The position numbers were made by a program, and so were the translations under genes. Below the pieces are notes generated by a model. The model did no database searches. It had not been told where the DNA came from and saw only the letters and a list, made by a program, of their open reading frames with translations. This document shows, in pieces, positions 35,100 to 43,833 of a stretch of DNA of 64,000 nt; the first letter of the stretch is position 1, and each line of letters begins with the position of its first letter. Source of the stretch: Proteiniclasticum ruminis DSM 24773 (GTDB taxonomy: Bacteria > Bacillota > Clostridia > Clostridiales > Clostridiaceae); NCBI RefSeq assembly GCF_000701905.1, contig NZ_JNKC01000004.1, positions 186,001 through 250,000 of the forward strand, in the 5' to 3' direction.

Positions 35100-36533
35100 A
35101 TGAGAATTAACAACAACATTTCAGCAATGAACACTTACTCAAGACTGACATCTGCACAGGGTGCACAGTCCAAGTCACTGGAAAAGCTTTCTTCTGGTCT
35201 TAGAATCAATAGAGCTGGAGATGACGCTGCAGGTCTTGCAATCTCTGAAAAGATGAGAGGTCAGATCAAGGGTCTTAATCAGTCTGTAAGAAATGCACAG
35301 GATGGTATTTCTCTGATTCAGACGGCTGAAGGTGCTCTTAATGAAACTCACTCAATCCTAAATAGAATGAGAGAACTTGCTGTACAGAGTTCTAATGACA
35401 CAAATACTGATACTGATAGAATTGAAATTCAAAAGGAAATGGATCAGTTAGCCACAGAAATTACAAGAATTTCATCAGATACAGAATTCAATACACAAAA
35501 GCTTCTTAATGGAAATTTTGACGCAAAGTTCCATATCGGTGCAAACAAAGGTCAAAACATGAGATTACAAGTAGAAGATATGGGTGCTAGCGCTTTAGGT
35601 GTACAAGGTAGCACTTCCTTCAAACAATCTGTATCAGCAACCGCAGTTGCTAATCATGATTACGATACTACAGAAGTAGCATTAGCTCCAAATTCCACAG
35701 CAACTGGAACAGCTACTCATAATTTAACAGCAGTTAAGTTAGAATCCAAAATTACTGATTCTGGAACAGACTATAATTATGGATTGAAAAATTCTAATGG
35801 TGATATAGTAGCTCTTAGTGTTGATGGTAAATCATACGACTTACTCAATGCTGCTGGAAGCAAGGAAACTCTTAATGGATCAAGCCTTACTGGTGTAGAT
35901 ATTAACTTTGGAGCAAATGCAGTTACCAGCGGAGATGTTAGCGTAACCATGACAACAGGAGCTGATACATCAGATGTTACAATCAATGCTACTGGTAAAA
36001 CAGATATCGAACTATCCTCTTCTTCATCTATCGGAGCCGGAACTTATTCTGTAGTAGATTCTACTCATGGTTCCGTACCAGCTGGATCTTTCGGACTTGC
36101 TAATAGTTCAGGAAATATTGTGGCACTATCTGCTGATGGAGATGATTGGACTTCCTTCGAATCAGGTGAAGCAGTTTTCACTGCAGCTACTACACTTGCT
36201 AATGGTGATGAGATTACAATATCTGGATCAGGAATTGATGTATCCTCTCAGGTAGCTGCTGATGCTGCAATCAAGACTATAGATGATGCAATCACAGCTG
36301 TATCTGCAGAAAGATCTAAGCTTGGTGCTGTTCAGAACAGACTTGACCATACCATCAACAACTTGACCACAACTTCTGAGAACCTCTCAGCTGCTGAGTC
36401 AAGAATCAGAGACGTAGATATGGCTAAGGAAATGATGGAGTTCACAAAGAACAACATCCTGAACCAGGCTTCTACAGCAATGCTAGCTCAGGCTAACCAG
36501 ATGCCACAGGGAGTACTTCAGTTACTCGGCTAA
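35100..36533 (+). CDS. Flagellin
   Basis: A 477-residue filament subunit. The N-terminal D0/D1 region has MRINNNISAMNTYSRLTSAQ, SSGLRINRAGDDAAGLAIS and RNAQDGISLIQTAEGALNE. The C-terminal D1/D0 region has SAAESRIRDVDMAKEMMEF and ends QMPQGVLQLLG. The variable surface part (about residues 165-400) is low-complexity Thr/Ser/Gly/Ala and contains two related blocks, YGLKNSNGDIVALSVDG and FGLANSSGNIVALSADG, probably a duplicated surface domain. It is monomeric in the filament, exported by the flagellar type III system. It stands alone with no other flagellar gene, inside cassette B. The leader suggests CsrA control. Confidence 0.95.
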   Translation: MRINNNISAMNTYSRLTSAQGAQSKSLEKLSSGLRINRAGDDAAGLAISEKMRGQIKGLNQSVRNAQDGISLIQTAEGALNETHSILNRMRELAVQSSNDTNTDTDRIEIQKEMDQLATEITRISSDTEFNTQKLLNGNFDAKFHIGANKGQNMRLQVEDMGASALGVQGSTSFKQSVSATAVANHDYDTTEVALAPNSTATGTATHNLTAVKLESKITDSGTDYNYGLKNSNGDIVALSVDGKSYDLLNAAGSKETLNGSSLTGVDINFGANAVTSGDVSVTMTTGADTSDVTINATGKTDIELSSSSSIGAGTYSVVDSTHGSVPAGSFGLANSSGNIVALSADGDDWTSFESGEAVFTAATTLANGDEITISGSGIDVSSQVAADAAIKTIDDAITAVSAERSKLGAVQNRLDHTINNLTTTSENLSAAESRIRDVDMAKEMMEFTKNNILNQASTAMLAQANQMPQGVLQLLG

Positions 36534-36544
36534 TCACAAATATC

Positions 36545-36579
36545 AAAAGGTAGACAGTTTTATACTGCCTACCTTTTTT
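36545..36579 (+). terminator. Flagellin terminator
   Basis: AAAAGGTAG...CTACCTTTT with an inner CAG/CTG pairing, followed by T6, just after the flagellin stop. Confidence 0.9.
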
Positions 36580-36650
36580 CTTGCCCTGAAACCCATTATC
36601 AAGTTCCCAAACTATTAATGTACATCACAAGCTTCTCTGTCCTCATCTAG

Positions 36651-36662
36651 AAACCGCACTTA
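36651..36662 (+). repeat. Right terminal inverted repeat of cassette B
   Basis: AAACCGCACTTA, the exact inverse of TAAGTGCGGTTT at 23014-23025. It lies 16 bases inside the core of direct repeat 3. Confidence 0.8.
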
Positions 36663-36670
36663 TCCCTGTT

Positions 36671-36692
36671 ACGGTGAACCGTATCATAAGTA
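36671..36692 (+). repeat. Attachment-like direct repeat 3
   Basis: TACGGTGAACCGTATCATAAGTA with the core CCGTATCATAAGTA at 36679-36692. In frame it reads YGEPYHK-stop, the RlmH end. TACGG/CCGTA and flanking CTTAT/ATAAG give dyad symmetry as at repeat 2. The accessory block ends here. Confidence 0.8.
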
Positions 36693-36806
36693 GTAGCCAA
36701 ATGAATCCAGTAATTGTGGATGATCCTAAATAGTTAGCACACCAAATCTTACTCTTTATTCTTTCAACATACTACCAACTCTCAACCATAGATACTATGG
36801 CTCTAT

Positions 36807-37424
36807 TTAAGACTCCTTACCTGTCTTTCTCTGCCAGTAACTGATAGCCAGTTGAGTACGGTCACGTAACATAAGCTTATCAAGAATCACAGACAGCGTA
36901 TTTCTTACCGTACCTTCTCCAATATATAGTTTTGCTGCGATTTCTTTATTAGAAAGCCCATTTGCCACCAGCACCATCACTTCCTGCTCTCTTCTAGTCA
37001 GGCAGTCTTCTTCCGGTTCTTCCTGAAACCCCTTCAGTGCTTCTGAGCTGATGATGGATAATCCGCTATGAACCGCCAGGATGGTTTCCATCTGTTTTTC
37101 AGTAGGATCAGATTTCAGTAAATATCCCGAAGCACCTGCCTTTAATGACAGGTGGATATTTTTATAGTCATGGAACGTGGTAAGCATAATAACCTTCAGG
37201 GATGGCCACTTTTCTTTGATCTTCTCACAGGTTGTGATGCCATCCAGATGAGGCATCTGAATATCAAGAAGAACGATATCCACCGGAGTTTCCTCCAATA
37301 GATTCAGTGCTTTCTGACCATCTTCAGCAGTTCCTGTAACTTCAAAACGCGGATCATGTCCCAATATGATGGACAGACTCTCCAGTACCAGTTCATCATC
37401 ATCTGCCAATAGCAGTCTGATCAT
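36807..37424 (-). CDS. NarL/LuxR-family response regulator
   Basis: A 205-residue regulator. Receiver Asp54 lies in VLLDIQMPHLDG, with an LTTF switch region. A LuxR-type HTH follows (LTRREQEVMVLVANGLSNKE, IAAKLYIGEGTVRN). It overlaps the kinase gene by four bases. The five-gene order (ATPase, two permeases, kinase, regulator) is that of linearmycin-type LnrLMN-JK modules, so it probably activates its own exporter on exposure to a membrane-active compound; a homologous role is inference. Confidence 0.9.
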   Translation of the reverse strand: MIRLLLADDDELVLESLSIILGHDPRFEVTGTAEDGQKALNLLEETPVDIVLLDIQMPHLDGITTCEKIKEKWPSLKVIMLTTFHDYKNIHLSLKAGASGYLLKSDPTEKQMETILAVHSGLSIISSEALKGFQEEPEEDCLTRREQEVMVLVANGLSNKEIAAKLYIGEGTVRNTLSVILDKLMLRDRTQLAISYWQRKTGKES

Positions 37425-38518
37425 CCATTCTCCCCTCCTTGTAAGGGCAATACCAATAGAAGGAAGAATTTCCCCTTCTCTCCTCGTACGCTTACTGTTC
37501 CATGAACAACTTCCAGGCGCTTACGCATGAAGCGAAGACCGCTGCCCATTGATGTGCCACCTTCCCCTTTGACTCCATCATTTTCCACTTTCAATCTGAT
37601 CACCGCGGCCAATACCTCCAGTTCAACCCGTATATAGGTCGGCGATGCATGTTTCAGGATGTTTGTCATCCCTTCCTTTAAAGCACTGTAAAGAAGCTGC
37701 TCCTGATAAGGCATGAGCCTGCTGATATCTCCTTTCAGATTGAACTCCACCTCACAGGAAGCATCTTCAAAAAGAGCATGAAAAGTATCAAGAAGAGACT
37801 CCTGAACCGGTTCAATCTGCCTTACGGCCTCCTTGAGCTTCGTTAGACCACCCTCCAGGCGAAGAAGCGATTTCTGCAAGGCTTCTTCCGCTTTGCGGTT
37901 CTCTTTCGTTGATAGCGTTAACCCTGCCTTTAAGGAAAGATGCGCAGCAGTAAGCTCATGACCCAATTCATCATGAAGAACCTCCGCGATTCTCTGACGC
38001 TCTTTGAGTCTACTCATCATCTCCAGGTGTTTCTGCTCTCCAAGAAGTATATTCTCCATCTCTTCCTGCTCATATACCCTTTTTCTCAGCTGATACTCTC
38101 TCTGCCAATGATGCGCATGATCTTTTCTCCAGAAAGAGAAAAGAACAGCGGTACTTCCCACAAAAAGAGCCAGTACACGAATTGAAACAGATGGTTCAAA
38201 CAGGAAAAGGAGAACCGTCAGAATCCCTTGAACATAATACGCACCGCTGAAAAAATAGAATAGATACATCAGCATGGAAGCACGTATTTCAGGCACTAAC
38301 AGGCTGAGAAAGGATAATGCGAGAATCAATGTGAAAACAATCCATTTCGATTCTCTGATACGCCAGACCACCAGAAGAAGCATGATGGAGATCAGATAAA
38401 AAAGAAATACCAGAGGTTCCTTCTCTCTGATCATCCAACCGAAGACACCTGCGTATAATAAACCATAGTACCAGATGATCAAATGGTCAGGGTCAAGAAC
38501 CCGTGTATTTCTTTTCAT
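37421..38518 (-). CDS. NarL-partner sensor histidine kinase (HisKA_3)
   Basis: A 365-residue kinase. About five membrane helices lie in residues 12-132 without an extracellular domain, so sensing is likely within the membrane. A short coiled coil leads to HisKA_3 with His182 in EVLHDELGHELT. The HATPase follows with TNILKHASPTYIRVEL and GSGLRFMRKRLEV. It resembles LnrJ/DesK-type kinases. It is separated by 3 bases from the upstream permease and coupled to the regulator. Confidence 0.9.
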   Translation of the reverse strand: MKRNTRVLDPDHLIIWYYGLLYAGVFGWMIREKEPLVFLFYLISIMLLLVVWRIRESKWIVFTLILALSFLSLLVPEIRASMLMYLFYFFSGAYYVQGILTVLLFLFEPSVSIRVLALFVGSTAVLFSFWRKDHAHHWQREYQLRKRVYEQEEMENILLGEQKHLEMMSRLKERQRIAEVLHDELGHELTAAHLSLKAGLTLSTKENRKAEEALQKSLLRLEGGLTKLKEAVRQIEPVQESLLDTFHALFEDASCEVEFNLKGDISRLMPYQEQLLYSALKEGMTNILKHASPTYIRVELEVLAAVIRLKVENDGVKGEGGTSMGSGLRFMRKRLEVVHGTVSVRGEKGKFFLLLVLPLQGGENG

Positions 38519-38521
38519 AAA

Positions 38522-39199
38522 CTATATTCTCCTTCTACTTCCAATGGCAATGAAAATTCCTGTATACACCCATAATATAACATGAGCCAGGAAGTATTCA
38601 ATAAAAACTCCTTCATACAGCGCATCCAGGCCAAACGGAAGCCAGTAGGTCGGTAATATCCGGATGAATGGAAGAATCTCCTCTGGCATCATATGAAGAG
38701 GTATGGAAATACCACCTAAAAGGCTCATAAGAGAACCCAGACCTGAAAAAATTCCAAATGCCAGGCCAAAGTTCTTGAAAAACGAGGTAAAGGTCAGTGT
38801 CAGCGCTAAACACATAAGACCAAAGGATAAGTAGAGCAGGTAGATCCATCCATGGTGAAAGACATTGGTGCCATGCCGAATCCATGCGCCAAGAATAAAC
38901 ACCAGGCTTTGTGCCATAAGCAGGAGGAAATAAGCCGCCAGATGAGAAATGAGATAATGAACCTGCTTTACTGGAGATGCATAAATCCTGGTTATGATCC
39001 CTTTCATCCGATCCTCCACCATCGGTCTTGAGACGAGAAACCCTGAATAGAGTATGGCCATTCCCACAAGATAAATACCCTGAGGAAAAGAATATGCATT
39101 CGCTGGAATAAAAAGCACAGCAAGGGGAATCAGAAAAATCATCAGAAGGTTTATGGGTGTCTTCAAGCTCTCTTTCAATGCATAACTGAAAATAATCAT
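38522..39199 (-). CDS. ABC-2 type permease (second subunit)
   Basis: A 225-residue membrane protein with six predicted helices of the ABC-2 fold (VEDRMKGIITRIYASPVKQVH is the typical cytoplasmic loop). I start it at ATG 39199, which overlaps the upstream stop as ATGA and has GGAAGGTG 6 bases before it; the frame is open further up but without such a site. It pairs with the 39196 gene product to form the export channel. Confidence 0.85.
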   Translation of the reverse strand: MIIFSYALKESLKTPINLLMIFLIPLAVLFIPANAYSFPQGIYLVGMAILYSGFLVSRPMVEDRMKGIITRIYASPVKQVHYLISHLAAYFLLLMAQSLVFILGAWIRHGTNVFHHGWIYLLYLSFGLMCLALTLTFTSFFKNFGLAFGIFSGLGSLMSLLGGISIPLHMMPEEILPFIRILPTYWLPFGLDALYEGVFIEYFLAHVILWVYTGIFIAIGSRRRI

Positions 39200-39927
39200 A
39201 GCATCACCTTCCTTGTCAGCGGTTTCAGCCATGCAATGAGAAGCAGCGTGAACACGATCATGGGAAGAATCCCTAATAGCATCTCTCTGGATTGTCCTTC
39301 CATTGCGCCAAAAACCGCTCGATTGGCAAATGCCATGGGGGTCAGATAATCCCTGAGTCCTCTGAAAAGAGCAGTATCAGGCAACGGGAAATAGATTCCT
39401 ATGAATATGGGTGCCACCGCTCCATAAAGGCTCATAGCAGTGGTAGCTGTTTTAACCTTCCCTGCCAGAAGCAAGATGGTCGTACCCAGAAGCTGATTGA
39501 AAATTATGGACAAAAGCATGATCAGAAGCACCAATGGCAATGCCTTCACCTCTGCTTCCAGCACAAAGATCGAAAAGAGCACCACCACTGCAGTCTGGAT
39601 AAAACTCACCAGAATTCCTGTGAGAAGAATGGAAAGCAGGATGGACCGAGGCTCCTTTGGTGATGCCAGCAGTCTCCCTTTCATCGGTGTGAAGAAATCT
39701 GATCCAATGGTCTCAAAAGTCAGTGCTCCGCCATAAATCTGAAAGGTCAAAGTAAATCCGATGGTCAGAACTGTGATAAAGCTGTTTGATGGATCCATAA
39801 TTCCTGATATGAGATCACTGTTTCTGTAGATATAGTCAAAGAAAGCGATGAGCACCACAGGTAAGGCAATGAGAATCAGGTGTCCCACCACATCGCGCAT
39901 GGAACGCTTAAAATAAAACAGGCCCAC
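39196..39927 (-). CDS. ABC-2 type permease (first subunit)
   Basis: A 243-residue permease with six predicted helices. The cytoplasmic loop PMKGRLLASPKEPRSILLS corresponds to the RLxxSPxxR motif of ABC-2 exporters. It directly follows the ATPase gene (adjacent codons) and overlaps the next permease by 4 bases. Two different half-channels suggest a heterodimeric exporter like LnrM/LnrN. Confidence 0.87.
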   Translation of the reverse strand: MGLFYFKRSMRDVVGHLILIALPVVLIAFFDYIYRNSDLISGIMDPSNSFITVLTIGFTLTFQIYGGALTFETIGSDFFTPMKGRLLASPKEPRSILLSILLTGILVSFIQTAVVVLFSIFVLEAEVKALPLVLLIMLLSIIFNQLLGTTILLLAGKVKTATTAMSLYGAVAPIFIGIYFPLPDTALFRGLRDYLTPMAFANRAVFGAMEGQSREMLLGILPMIVFTLLLIAWLKPLTRKVML

Positions 39928-40863
39928 TTAATTCACCTCATCTCTCAACTGCTTCCCTGTGAGGGTCAGGAACACATCTTCCAGGTTCGGCTGTTTGGAG
40001 TTGATGGCAACAATGCCCAGAGGAGATAGTATCGGCAGAATCTTGTCAAAGACCACCACTCCGCCCGGTACAATGATATGATAGGTATTTCCATTCAGTG
40101 CCACTTCCTTCACATCCGGCAGCGCAGCAAGGGCTTCTCTCACTTCTTCTTTTGCAATACGCACATCGATGAGAATCTGAGAATCTCCTTGTATTCTTGA
40201 AATCAGTTCCTGAAGAGTCCCTTCAGCGATACCATGTCCCTGGTCCATGATGACAATTTTAGAAGCAACCGCTTCTACCTCTTCGATATAGTGTGAAGTA
40301 TAGAGGATACTCATCCCTTGACTCTGAGCTTTTTTCACAAACTCCAGAATATAGTTTCTGGATTGAGGGTCAATCCCCACTGTAGGCTCATCCATGATCA
40401 GAAGCCTTGGGTTATGAACCAGAGAACATCCGATATTCAAACGTCTCTTCATACCACCTGAAAATGAACCGGCTTTCTTATCCAGCTTTTCTTTGAGTCC
40501 GATGATCTCTGAAACTTCTTCTACTCTGTTTTTCAGAATCGGATTTTTCATTCCATAAAGACTGCCGAAAAAGGTAAGATTTTCCCTTGCTGTCATTTCC
40601 TCATATATGGTTATTTCCTGTGTTACATAACCGATCTGCCTTTTAATCTCTGGATCCTTTCCGTCTTGAATTTTCCCGAAAACACGGATTTCTCCCTCAT
40701 TAATGGGCAATAGCCCAACCAATGCCTTGATAAAAGTACTTTTACCTGCTCCATTAGGTCCTAATAGCCCCAACACTTCTCCTTCTCTCATTTCTACGGA
40801 AAAGTAATCCAAAGCCAATTGATTTTTATATTTCTTGATTACATTATCTGATTGAATCAGCAT
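39928..40863 (-). CDS. ABC transporter ATPase (drug/lipid exporter type)
   Basis: A 311-residue ATPase. Walker A is LLGPNGAGKSTFIKAL, the Q loop is VTQE, the signature is FSGGMKRRLNIG, Walker B is LLIMDEPTVGID, and the His is in YTSHYIEEVE. The C-terminal extension of about 80 residues is typical of DrrA/CcmA-like exporters. The ATG at 40863 is preferred because GAGGTG precedes it by 6 bases. It is first gene of the five-gene module. Confidence 0.92.
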   Translation of the reverse strand: MLIQSDNVIKKYKNQLALDYFSVEMREGEVLGLLGPNGAGKSTFIKALVGLLPINEGEIRVFGKIQDGKDPEIKRQIGYVTQEITIYEEMTARENLTFFGSLYGMKNPILKNRVEEVSEIIGLKEKLDKKAGSFSGGMKRRLNIGCSLVHNPRLLIMDEPTVGIDPQSRNYILEFVKKAQSQGMSILYTSHYIEEVEAVASKIVIMDQGHGIAEGTLQELISRIQGDSQILIDVRIAKEEVREALAALPDVKEVALNGNTYHIIVPGGVVVFDKILPILSPLGIVAINSKQPNLEDVFLTLTGKQLRDEVN

Positions 40864-40883
40864 TTTCATCACCTCTTGTTTTC

Positions 40884-40925
40884 ATTATAGAGTATCTCAC
40901 AGGTTCATTTTAGTGACATTTGTCA
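40884..40925 (-). promoter_or_regulatory. Promoter and dyad upstream of the Lnr-like operon
   Basis: A TATAAT -10 (complement of 40884-40889) lacks a good -35. The perfect palindrome TGACA-TT-TGTCA (40914-40925) lies immediately upstream, a good position for activation by the NarL-type regulator of the same operon. Confidence 0.55.
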
Positions 40926-40936
40926 TTCCTTAGCCA

Positions 40937-40997
40937 AAAAAATATGCTGTAACAAAGTAATCTACTGATTTACAATAGATCCGATGCTACAGCATTT
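40937..40997 (-). terminator. Terminator downstream of the SMC-like fragment
   Basis: ATGCTGTA (40944-40951) pairs with TACAGCAT (40988-40995), with an inner ATCTA/TAGAT stem. On the minus strand a run of seven T follows (complement of 40937-40943). The remaining bases to 41199 show nothing else. Confidence 0.7.
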
Positions 40998-41199
40998 CCT
41001 CAATAAGAGTTTTAATTACAGTGATTGATTCCTCAGGTACCGATTGGTCTTACTAATTTCATCTAGCAGTCCTTTCCATCTATAGCATTATCTATATTTT
41101 ATATCCTGTAAAAGATATCCAATAATCAGCAATAGTCAGACTTCAATGACAATTTATTCATGTCATCTAGTCGTTTCGCACCTACTATTGACACTTGCA

Positions 41200-42804
41200 T
41201 TACTCCGCTATCCCATCCAGAAGACTGATCTGCTCCATCTCCTTGAAGTGATATTTCACCATTTCAAGATTCTCATTCACCTCTTCCTGATAGTCTGAAG
41301 AAGATTCTTCCTCCACAGTCAGATACTCCATGGTTCCGGTGGTATTGCCCATGATCTTCAGCATGAAGATCACCTTGAACTGATTCATGATGGAGTTCTG
41401 CTTCAGATCCGCGAGACAGATCAGCTGCGTATCATATTTGTTCGCAATTTCAAATAGAGGCTTCAGGAGATGTTCTGATGAAATGGGACCGAAAGGATTA
41501 TCCATAAGCAGCACTTTTGTATCCTTGATTTTATGGTATTCCTGAATCAGCTTCTGGCTATTTCTGGAATAGGACATGAGTGCCACCATGACAGCAAAGA
41601 AAGATACAAACCGCTCTCCTCCAGAGTTTTCCCTCATGACCTTTTCCCAGTCTTTCGCTTGGCTGTGCTTTGCATTGACATCGATTTTGAATGCCTTGAT
41701 TCTAAGATCAGACAGATCAGAAACCACATTAAGCAGCTCCTCGCTGGACATGAATCTTGCAATCATGTCCCTCAGATCCTTCTTCGTCTTGCCGCTCTTC
41801 AGCTGCTGCTTCACTTCATCGGCTCTCTCCCTGATGTACTGCCTCATGGCCTCAAAGCCCTTCTCTTGAGGCTCCAGCTCCTTCAGAAGGATTTCTATCA
41901 TCTTCACCTTTCTAGTGCGCCCCTCCAGCATAATGCTGGAATCATCGGCCACTCTGTTCACGTGGTCATAGATTTCTCTTGCCATGTTATAGCTCTGGAT
42001 GACCATATCTCTGAAATTATCCTCCATCTTCTCAAGTTGCAGCTCGTTCATATGAATCAGCTGATTGAGACTTTCCAGATGATTTTCCGTATGCTCATAC
42101 AGATAGTAGTACTTCTCATAATCTTTTTCCGCCTGACTATGCATTTTCTGAAACGCTTCTAGTATAGAACTCAAATTATGGTTCTTCCCCTGATACTGGT
42201 ATTGGAGATTCTGATAATCTGACTGGACATCACTTCTCTGCTCGCTCATAAGCTTTTTCAGCTGGCTTAGTTGTCTTCCCAGCTCTTCAAAGCTCTCACT
42301 AGCATTTTTCTCCGGAATCCATTTCTTAACTGCTTCCGCACGGTTCACATCAGGCATAATGAGTTGTATCTGGTCTCGAAGTCTTCTGTATTCATCGATT
42401 CTGCCGTTTGAGTCTTTCACTTTCACTCTGATGCTTCTGATTGCTGTTTCACACGCAGCGGTTCTTTCCACATAATGTCCACGGATTTCTTCCTTATCCA
42501 GTGGTTCCGGCATCATTTTCTGTAGCTCATTTAACTTACCTTCAAGCATTCCTGATCTACGGAAAGCTTCATTATCCGCTTCTCGTAGCTGCTCCACGCT
42601 TGAGGTGAACCTTGGTTCCAGGTTCTTGAGATTATCCTTCATAACCGCCTTTTCCGATAGACTAAAGGACCTTGCCTTATATTCCTCTTCTCCGATTCCA
42701 GTATCCCTGAGCTTCCCTCTGGCCTTATCCAGTCTTTTATGCAGTTCCTCTTTCTCGCTAGTGAGCCTGATTCCTCCATCACTTCCTCTTTCTTCCTCTT
42801 CCAC
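41200..42804 (-). pseudogene. C-terminal fragment of an SMC/MukB-like ATPase
   Basis: 534 codons of long coiled coil (about residues 10-340) ending in an ABC-type head half: signature NSGGERFVSFFAVMVALMSYSR and Walker B KVLLMDNPFGPISSEHLL. There is no Walker A, which lies in the N-terminal head of such proteins, so the first half is missing. Upstream the frame runs only to a TAA 12 codons before the GTG at 42804, without a ribosome binding site. Full-length relatives of well over 1000 residues act in DNA loop extrusion and in plasmid or phage defence (Wadjet JetC-like, MukB-like). None of the small partner genes of those systems is adjacent. It is probably a decayed defence gene. Confidence 0.7.
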
Positions 42805-42908
42805 TACCTGTTCTCTGGTATCACTATGTTTTGGTTATGTTTGAAGTTTGTTGCATTTAAATTTGACATTAGGCATAAAATTTCTATTCTTTTTTCCTTC
42901 TTTCAGAG

Positions 42909-42944
42909 TAAATTGTAAGTCCACTCCCGGGATGCTACAATTTA
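42909..42944. repeat. Inverted repeat upstream of the esterase
   Basis: TAAATTGTA (42909-42917) and TACAATTTA (42936-42944) are perfect 9-bp arms around 18 bases, 45 bases before the esterase start. It could be an operator or a promoter-region stem; no T run follows. Confidence 0.4.
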
Positions 42945-42988
42945 TTTAAATGAAGAAGTGAACGTCCATCCGAAGGAGAAGAAGCAGC

Positions 42989-43807
42989 ATGATACACGAA
43001 ACCATGAAGATTACACAAGAAGGCTCCCTGGAATACGCCAGGCTCACCACTTATATTTGGGAGAACTCTCCCGAAATTCCCATAAAGAAAAGAGCTTTAG
43101 TCCTCATCTGTCCTGGAGGAGGCTATCATAGAACCTCCGACAGAGAAGCGGAAGCTGTTGCCCTCAAGATCATGTCCATGGGTCATCACGCAGCAGTGCT
43201 TCGATACTCTGTGGCACCAGCCCGTTTTCCTGTGGCTTTAAGAGAAGTGGCCAGCAGTGTAACGCTTTTAAGAAAAAAAGCAGAAGCGTGGCACATAGAT
43301 GAGAATCGGATCGTTGTTATGGGCTTTTCCGCGGGTGGCCACCTGGCTGCAAGCTATGGGGTCTACTGGAACTCGCCAATGCTTTCAGAAAGCACCGAGG
43401 TAAGTTTGAAAGAACTACGTCCAAATGGCCTCATCCTAGGCTACCCCGTCATCACCGCAGACGAATCCCACCGCCATGAGGGAAGCATCCGAAACCTACT
43501 GGGAGACAACTGGCAGGAAAAAGACCTCCAGGAGAAAGTTTCCCTAGAAAACCATGTAGGATCCCATACCCCTAGAACCTTTCTTTGGAGCACCTTTGAA
43601 GATGATACGGTTCCAGTAGAAAACTCCCTGGTCTTTGTGCAGGCTCTCATGAAAAAGAAGATCCCTGTGGAGTTTCATCTCTATGAAAAAGGCCGCCATG
43701 GGCTCTCCTTGGCAAACCACATCACCGATAATATTGCCCACACCTGCTATCAGAAAGAATGCCAGAACTGGATTGATCTTGTAGAAGTCTGGCTTCAGAA
43801 TCTATAG
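42989..43807 (+). CDS. Alpha/beta hydrolase (acetylesterase type)
   Basis: A 272-residue cytoplasmic esterase. The oxyanion loop is ICPGGGYHRTSDREAE, the nucleophile lies in VVMGFSAGGHLAASY, the Asp probably in STFEDDTVPVENS and the His in KGRHGLS. The profile matches BD-FAE/acetylxylan-esterase-like enzymes that deacetylate sugars. There is no signal peptide, so it would act on imported oligosaccharides or other small esters. AAGGAG precedes the ATG by 10 bases. The MGMT-like gene follows after 26 bases. Confidence 0.87.
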   Translation: MIHETMKITQEGSLEYARLTTYIWENSPEIPIKKRALVLICPGGGYHRTSDREAEAVALKIMSMGHHAAVLRYSVAPARFPVALREVASSVTLLRKKAEAWHIDENRIVVMGFSAGGHLAASYGVYWNSPMLSESTEVSLKELRPNGLILGYPVITADESHRHEGSIRNLLGDNWQEKDLQEKVSLENHVGSHTPRTFLWSTFEDDTVPVENSLVFVQALMKKKIPVEFHLYEKGRHGLSLANHITDNIAHTCYQKECQNWIDLVEVWLQNL

Positions 43808-43833
43808 GAGAACCCCAAAAAAGGAGAACAGCC

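Larger units (their letters stand above)
23016..36678. mobile_element. SCC-like cassette B (type I R-M, KAP NTPase, recombinase remnant, flagellin)
   Basis: A segment of about 13.7 kb between direct repeats 2 and 3, with perfect 12-bp inverted repeats just inside the repeats. It contains hsdRMS at one end, a KAP NTPase and unknown small genes in the middle, a large serine recombinase remnant at 33361 and a flagellin gene at the far end. Several intergenic stretches are strongly AT-rich. The recombinase lacks its catalytic domain, so the cassette is probably stranded unless a recombinase acts in trans. Confidence 0.75.

Noticed and set aside
41200-42804. Intact Wadjet or MukBEF system
   Set aside because: Only the second half of the large ATPase is present and no JetA, JetB, JetD or kleisin-like gene is adjacent.
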